From: an uncultured Eubacteriales bacterium
GTDB taxonomy: Bacteria > Bacillota_A > Clostridia > Oscillospirales > Oscillospiraceae
NCBI GenBank assembly: GCA_900556015.1
Contig: USNH01000017.1
Location: 1 to 9,687, forward strand
Reading direction: 5' to 3'
Length of the DNA: 9,687 nucleotides
A program made the position numbers and the translations under genes. The notes beneath the pieces are model-generated. The model saw only the letters and a program-made list of their open reading frames with translations. It was not told where the DNA came from and searched no databases. Positions 5,243 to 9,687 of this stretch are shown here, one piece after another (positions within the stretch are counted from its first letter, which is position 1; each line of letters opens with the position of its first letter).

Positions 5243-8200
5243 TTACTTTTCGATGATTTGCAGCACTTCTTCCTCACGCCGCCGCCTGATCTGCCATGTG
5301 GTCAGCACAAGGCATCCGGCAAGAGATGTACAGAGGGAGAATCCCCACAAGCCTAACACGCTGCTGTCGCCGGTCTTTGGGATTTGCAGCCGCTTCGGGT
5401 CGATCCAGCCCATCAGGCCGCCGGGAGCCTTGCCCTGCACCAGCTCATACTTCTCAATGAAGCGGTGGAGCATGGCGGCGATCTCAGCGCGGGTTGCCGT
5501 ACCCTGCGGGTCAAGCAGATTGCCGGATTTTCCCTTCACAAGACTGCTGCCGACCGCCCATTGCATCGCCGTCTTTGCGTAATCCGTGATCTTGTCCGCG
5601 TCCTTAAATTTGTCCAGATTTCCCTTGACGGTCAGATCGTAGCCCTTGTAGTCCGCGTAGCGGTAGAAGATGGCTGCAAGCTGTTCGCGGGTGATGGGAT
5701 CGTCCGGGCCGAATTTGTCTTTGCCGTAGCCCGCGAAAATGCCGTTCTCCGCCGTCCATGTGATCGCGTCAGCGTACCACTTTCCGGCCTCCACATCGGT
5801 AAAGCTGTTTTTGCCCTTCGGCGCGGGGCTGCCCTCCATGCGCCAGAGAATGGTCGCCATCATGCCGCGCGTCGCCGTCCCATACGGACTGAACAGGGTC
5901 TTGCTCGTGCCGAGCATCAGGCCGTTTTCGTAGACGAACATCACATCGCCGTAGAACCAGTCCTTTTCAGAAACATCGGTAAAGGGATTCGCGCCTGTAC
6001 CCGGATTTTCATCCACGCGCCAGCCTGCATACACGGTCATATCCTTCGTCAAATAAACGCCAGAAACCTTGTTCATCAGGCTGCGTTCGCTGTACCAGCC
6101 GATAAAGGTGTGGCCGCGCCAGGTCGGGACGTATTTTGTCAGGTCAATGTAGGTATTGTACGTTCCCTGCACGCTGGGAATATCACTGCCTCCGCCTGTT
6201 TCAAAGCGCAGCGTGTAGTAGGTGACGGGCGGATTGTAGCCGCCGCCACCGCCGCCGGTGTCCTTCTCGAAGATGGCCTTGACCTCCACGTTGGCACTCG
6301 GCATGGTGAACTTGTCGTCCTTGATGGTCACGCCGCCGCTGATGACCTGCCACTCCTTGAAGTGATAGCCCTTGTTTGGCGTGGCGGTCAGGGTGATCTC
6401 CGTACCGACCACGGCTTTTGCATGAGATGCAGAAGCCGTTCCGTTGTCGCCGCTGGTCACGGTGATGGTAAACTCGGTGGGTGCAGGAGGTGCATCTTTC
6501 TCGAAGATGGCCTTGACCTCCACGTTGTCGTTCGGCATGAGGAACTTGTCGTCCTTGATGGTCACGCCGCCGCTGATGACCTCCCACTCCTTGAAGTGAT
6601 AGCCGGTTTTGGGCGTAGCGGTCAGGGTGATTGTCGTACCAGCCGCAGCGGTGGAAGGACTTGCGGTGCCAGTGCCGTTTCCGTCATTACCGACGGTGAC
6701 GGTGTAAGTGGTGGGGGTAATAACGCTGTTTTCCCACAGCGCCTTGATCTCTGTGTCCCCGCTCACGATATAGGTATCGCCTACCTTGTACTCCGTGCCG
6801 CTAATCTCCCAAGCCTTGAACTCCTGATCGGTGGGAGCGGTGAAGCCGCACTCGGGCAGGATGTAATTTGTCCCTGCCTTGACGGTCACGGGTCCCATGC
6901 TGCCGCTGCCGCCGTTGCCGTTAAAGGTGATAATGAAGTCCGCAAGCGGCTCTCCATCTCCCACGGTGACCTCCGCATCGGAGCTGGCAAAGTGGTTGTG
7001 ATCCTCCGCATAGCGGACGAAGTAATTGCCAGCGGACAGGTTCTCAATCTCCGTGCCGCTGCACACCGTATAGCTGCTTTCGCCTGCCATACGGTATTCC
7101 ATCTTATCAGTCACGCCGCTGATTTTGCCGTCGCTGCCATCCTCGGTGGTGGGTGCGACACCGATCAAGCCGTCAGGCGCTTCCTGCGTGGCTTTGCCGA
7201 TGCTCCACGCTGCGGTCACGGCGTCGGTGCTGCCGTCCGCCCATTTGCCGGTCTTGGATGTGACGCGGACGGTGTAATCGCCCGCGTCCGTGGCGGTGTT
7301 GCCGGAGATGTCCATTGTGGCGGGATCATAGCCGTTCACGGTTGCGGTATGCTCGGAGCCATTGTAGGTGTAGGTTCCGGTGACACTGATGCTGGGCTTG
7401 GCGGGATCAGTAGGCGCAGGCGCGTCCTTCTCGAAGACAGCCTTGACCTCCACGTTGGCGCTCGGCATGGTGAACTTATCGTCTTTGATAGTCACATTGC
7501 CGCTCATGACCTCCCACTCCTTGAAGCGGTAGCCTTCGTCAGGCTTGGCGGTCAGGGTGATCTCCGCACCGGCAACAGCCTTTGCAGGAGAGGCGGAAGC
7601 CGCACCGTTGCCGCCGCTGGTCACGGTGACGGTATGCTCGGTAGGCGCAGGAGGTGCGTCCTTCTCGAAGATAGCCTTGACCTCCACATTGTCGTTCGGC
7701 ATGAGGAACTTGTCGTCCTTGATGGTCACGCCGCCGCTCATGACCTCCCACTCCTTGAGGTGGTAGCCCTCGTTGGGCGTAGCGGTCAGGGTGATCGTCG
7801 TACCGGCCGCAGCTTTTGCATGAGAGACGGAAGCCGTTCCGTTGCCCTCTGTGGTGACGGTGACGGTGTACTCGACAGGGGCGGGAGGCGCGTCCTCCCA
7901 CAGCGCCTTGACTGTGATGTCAGCGGTGACGGTCACGGGGGCGTTCACCGGATACTCCGTACCGTCTATCTGCCATGCCTTGAACTGCTGATTTTCGGGC
8001 GCAATAAACTCGCACTCCGGCAGATAATACTCGCTGCCGTGCAATACCTTCTTGGCGGGCATTGCGGTGGTGACCTCCTCTGGCAGATCCTCAGGCTCGG
8101 AGCCGCCGTTAGCGTCAAAAGTGACGGTATGGTGCCACCTGTATGTTCTGACTGTCGCCGTAGTTTCGTTTCCCGCGTTGTCAGTCGCGACCACGGTATA

Positions 8201-8659
8201 TTCCGCTCCCGCGTCATTGTTGCCGCCATCCGGCGCGGGGAGACGATAGGTGGGGCCGTCTTGCGGCTCGCCGTTGATGGTCACCGACTTGATGCCGGAG
8301 GACATCTCTCCCGATGCAGCCGGGTCGCTCACGGTGAAGGTGTACGCGCCGGGCTTTCCATCGAGGGTATCCTCGACGGTGTAGCTTTCGCCGTCCGTCA
8401 GAGTTTCCATAACCGGGGCTTTCGTGTCCCTCTCAAGCACATGACCGCACACAGTGCAGAGCTGCTTCTGATTGCTCCAGTCGCCGGGGCTGTGCTTTCC
8501 GTTTTGCTTGGACATTTCCGCGGCGGGGTCTCGTGCGCCGCATTTCTTGCAGGCCCAGATGTGGCAGTCGTCCCTGATCGCCCAGCCAAATTCATGGTCG
8601 TGTGTGCTTTCCTCACAGCGCAGCTCCAGCCGCGGATGCAGGCTGATAATTATAATCAT
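5243..8659 (-). CDS. C-terminal part of a giant surface protein: Ig-like and InlB repeats, three SLH domains, IPKTGD sortase signal (frameshifted from its N-terminus)
   Basis: The frame is open from 8695 to 5243. The coordinate given starts at its first ATG, which has no SD and no signal peptide, so this is most likely the downstream part of the gene in 8613-9687. Residues below count from an open-frame codon at 8689. Cys-rich zinc-ribbon-like stretch about 30-85 (C47/C50, C78/C81); Ig-like domain about 92-184; InlB/Listeria-Bacteroides repeat 188-264; two divergent InlB repeats 274-424; MBG-like region 428-580; second InlB repeat 584-653; two more divergent repeats 662-812; a Gly-rich hinge; another InlB repeat 823-890; SLH domains about 903-950, 963-1012 and 1026-1080; IPKTGD at 1103-1108, a hydrophobic segment, and RRRREEE. 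SLH domains usually bind pyruvylated secondary cell-wall polymer; the tail suggests sortase anchoring. Likely an adhesin or wall-associated binding protein; the ligand is unknown. A strong terminator follows. Confidence 0.85.
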   Translation of the reverse strand: MIIIISLHPRLELRCEESTHDHEFGWAIRDDCHIWACKKCGARDPAAEMSKQNGKHSPGDWSNQKQLCTVCGHVLERDTKAPVMETLTDGESYTVEDTLDGKPGAYTFTVSDPAASGEMSSGIKSVTINGEPQDGPTYRLPAPDGGNNDAGAEYTVVATDNAGNETTATVRTYRWHHTVTFDANGGSEPEDLPEEVTTAMPAKKVLHGSEYYLPECEFIAPENQQFKAWQIDGTEYPVNAPVTVTADITVKALWEDAPPAPVEYTVTVTTEGNGTASVSHAKAAAGTTITLTATPNEGYHLKEWEVMSGGVTIKDDKFLMPNDNVEVKAIFEKDAPPAPTEHTVTVTSGGNGAASASPAKAVAGAEITLTAKPDEGYRFKEWEVMSGNVTIKDDKFTMPSANVEVKAVFEKDAPAPTDPAKPSISVTGTYTYNGSEHTATVNGYDPATMDISGNTATDAGDYTVRVTSKTGKWADGSTDAVTAAWSIGKATQEAPDGLIGVAPTTEDGSDGKISGVTDKMEYRMAGESSYTVCSGTEIENLSAGNYFVRYAEDHNHFASSDAEVTVGDGEPLADFIITFNGNGGSGSMGPVTVKAGTNYILPECGFTAPTDQEFKAWEISGTEYKVGDTYIVSGDTEIKALWENSVITPTTYTVTVGNDGNGTGTASPSTAAAGTTITLTATPKTGYHFKEWEVISGGVTIKDDKFLMPNDNVEVKAIFEKDAPPAPTEFTITVTSGDNGTASASHAKAVVGTEITLTATPNKGYHFKEWQVISGGVTIKDDKFTMPSANVEVKAIFEKDTGGGGGGYNPPVTYYTLRFETGGGSDIPSVQGTYNTYIDLTKYVPTWRGHTFIGWYSERSLMNKVSGVYLTKDMTVYAGWRVDENPGTGANPFTDVSEKDWFYGDVMFVYENGLMLGTSKTLFSPYGTATRGMMATILWRMEGSPAPKGKNSFTDVEAGKWYADAITWTAENGIFAGYGKDKFGPDDPITREQLAAIFYRYADYKGYDLTVKGNLDKFKDADKITDYAKTAMQWAVGSSLVKGKSGNLLDPQGTATRAEIAAMLHRFIEKYELVQGKAPGGLMGWIDPKRLQIPKTGDSSVLGLWGFSLCTSLAGCLVLTTWQIRRRREEEVLQIIEK
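6260..6859 (-). repeat. Second copy of a 600-bp internal duplication in the surface gene
   Basis: Encodes residues 611-810 (numbered from 8689): the end of an InlB repeat, then two divergent InlB repeats. It aligns without gaps to residues 223-422 at an offset of exactly 388 residues (1164 bp). A 34-residue run, from SGGVTIKDDKFLMP to EKDAPPAPTE, is identical in both copies, and the nucleotide sequence there is nearly the same. Confidence 0.8.
7424..8023 (-). repeat. First copy of the 600-bp internal duplication in the surface gene
   Basis: Encodes residues 223-422 (numbered from 8689), with landmarks LPECEF, GTEYPV, KALWE, then two KDDKF repeats. The landmarks fall 388 residues before LPECGF, GTEYKV, KALWE and the matching KDDKF repeats of the second copy. 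The MBG-like region between the copies is not duplicated. Confidence 0.8.
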
Positions 8660-9687
8660 AATCGGAACTCGGATAAAGCGGAAGGGCAAGCGCAGTCAGC
8701 GTTGTGTCCTTGATCAGAATGTTCCCGCTTTTGCCTTTCATGCCGCCACCGATGCCCGCGCCATAGTAGCCCTGCGCCCTCACCACGCCGCCGGTGATGG
8801 AAATGTCATAGTCCGAACCGCCTCTTCCGCCACCGATTCCTGCGCCGGCATAGTTACTCCAAGCTTCGACCGTTCCACCGGAAATCTCGATATGATGAGC
8901 ATCTTCCGACTTGTTCTGTCCGTCTTGATCGCCGCTGCCGATTCCTGCTCCGCCTGACTCGCTGCCGGCATTCACCGTGCCGCCCTTGATATAAATAAAG
9001 CGTCCGGGGCCGCCCTGACCGCCGCCGATCCCTGCGCCTTCCGAAACGGACCGCACCGTCAGCTTGCCGGAATACACATAAATCCACTCGCCGACGCCGC
9101 CCTGACCGCCGCCGATACCCGCACCGTATACGCCGCTGATCGCAAGAATCTCACCGCCATAGATACCCGTCGCCAGAGAGCCGAAATGAAGGTTCATGCC
9201 GTGTCCCTGCGAGAATTTCTTGATTCCGACCTTTGAGCCTCCGATGCCGGCGCCATACCTGCCGCCTTCACACGTGAGCTTTGTCCCCGTCTGCACCAGA
9301 ACCCGGAGATAACCATCGGTTTTGTTTTTCTGCAGCGCGGCGAAGTTCTCCGCGCCGATCAGCTCGCTGTCGTTGCCGATAAAGTACAGACAGGCAGAGG
9401 CGCCGCCGTAAAGCTCGATGGCAGGGCCGTCCTTGGGTGCCTGAATGCGGACGCCGTCCAGAAAGATGTGCGGTGTATTGTTCTTGCCATCGATTTTGAT
9501 CCGGTATTGAAAATACCAGTTCGGATCTGCGGAGCCCTTAATCAGATAGGTCTTGCTGTCCTTGATTTTCAATTCTCCGTTCTGCTTCGTAAGGTCCACT
9601 GTCTTGTCAAACGTCGCTGGGACGGAAAGCTTGACATCCGGTAGCTCATTCGCTGCAAAGGCCGCTGTCGGCAGCAGCGTCAGCACC
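8613..9687 (-). CDS. N-terminal part of the giant surface protein: signal peptide and GAGIGG repeats (5' end off window, frameshifted at 3' end)
   Basis: The reading frame enters from the window edge and stops at TGA 8615-8613. Visible residues begin VLTLLPTAAFAANELP, the hydrophobic core and AFA cleavage site of a Sec signal peptide whose Met and basic start lie beyond the window. The body is Gly-rich, with six GAGIGG-type turns spaced 24-43 residues apart (9254-8742), alternating with strands such as IEISGGTVEA, as in right-handed beta-helix carbohydrate-binding domains. After SGNILIKDTTLTA the repeat pattern breaks, and the frame ends in PSSDYDYNY and an Ala-rich tail, overlapping the downstream frame. 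There is no C-terminal anchor, and the downstream frame has no start of its own, so the two were probably one gene. Whether this is a real mutation, variation in the population or an assembly error cannot be told here. Confidence 0.8.
   Translation of the reverse strand, partial: VLTLLPTAAFAANELPDVKLSVPATFDKTVDLTKQNGELKIKDSKTYLIKGSADPNWYFQYRIKIDGKNNTPHIFLDGVRIQAPKDGPAIELYGGASACLYFIGNDSELIGAENFAALQKNKTDGYLRVLVQTGTKLTCEGGRYGAGIGGSKVGIKKFSQGHGMNLHFGSLATGIYGGEILAISGVYGAGIGGGQGGVGEWIYVYSGKLTVRSVSEGAGIGGGQGGPGRFIYIKGGTVNAGSESGGAGIGSGDQDGQNKSEDAHHIEISGGTVEAWSNYAGAGIGGGRGGSDYDISITGGVVRAQGYYGAGIGGGMKGKSGNILIKDTTLTALALPLYPSSDYDYNYQPASAAGAAL
8646..8663 (-). repeat. Three-unit hexamer tract inside the frameshift zone
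   Basis: ATAATT, ATAATC and ATAATC stand in tandem, an AT-rich patch in a GC-rich gene. It lies within the 8616-8695 zone where the frame must change. Changing the number of whole hexamers would not shift frame, so a 1- or 2-base change would be needed in addition. The third codon positions of the downstream frame become GC-rich just after this tract, so the shift probably lies here. Confidence 0.5.

Noticed and set aside
6260..7870. Regularly spaced repeats resembling a CRISPR array
   Set aside because: The repeats are in-frame protein repeats of about 70 residues with diverging copies, not short identical repeats with unique spacers.
8613..8625. Programmed +1 frameshift at CTG TGA, like that of prfB
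   Set aside because: The slip would place the tRNA on TGT, a poor match, and no SD-like stimulator lies at the right distance. A mutational frameshift further upstream is simpler.
5384..8713. A 1109-codon open frame on the plus strand
   Set aside because: It lies antisense to the surface protein gene, whose domains (SLH, InlB repeats) are unmistakable. The open frame is a by-product of GC-rich third positions; its product shows no domain pattern.

Overview
The window reads as part of a mobile element, probably an integrative element, in a GC-rich Gram-positive Clostridia-type (gut Firmicute) genome. This rests on tandem large serine recombinases next to a TnpW-like small protein, as in the Tn4451/TnpX group. 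It also rests on a surface protein that combines InlB-type repeats, S-layer homology (SLH) domains and a sortase-like IPKTGD tail. No rRNA, tRNA or named housekeeping gene is present, so the taxon is an inference. Every gene I accept lies on the minus strand, so transcription runs from high to low coordinates.

From right to left: (1) 9687-5243, a very large cell-surface protein gene. Its signal peptide is cut by the window end, and it is split into two reading frames by an apparent frameshift at about 8616-8695. It has a GAGIGG-repeat N-terminal part, a Cys-rich segment, Ig-like and InlB-type repeats in a duplicated 388-residue register, three SLH domains and a sortase-type C-terminus. A strong intrinsic terminator follows at 5195-5227. 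(2) 5190-4834, an elaborate leader before a small sigma-factor-like gene. It holds three tiny ORFs, a strong intrinsic terminator whose stem starts at the stop codon of the third ORF, and a perfect 13-bp hairpin that buries the sigma gene's Shine-Dalgarno sequence. (3) 4833-4411, the sigma-70 region-4-like protein. (4) 4410-3826, a gene-free stretch of about 585 nt with strong predicted RNA structure, including a perfect 12-bp helix that closes a 285-nt multi-hairpin domain. (5) 3825-1, tnpW followed by three serine recombinase genes. The first two full-length ones overlap by 17 nt. The third runs off the window and has Ala where the catalytic Ser is expected.

A working model, by inference: the small sigma-like regulator and the recombinase set form the element's regulation and excision module. 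The regulator appears to be controlled after initiation, by attenuation and by SD masking, and the surface protein is cargo or a neighbour. The least explained parts are the sigma leader and the structured region between the sigma gene and tnpW.
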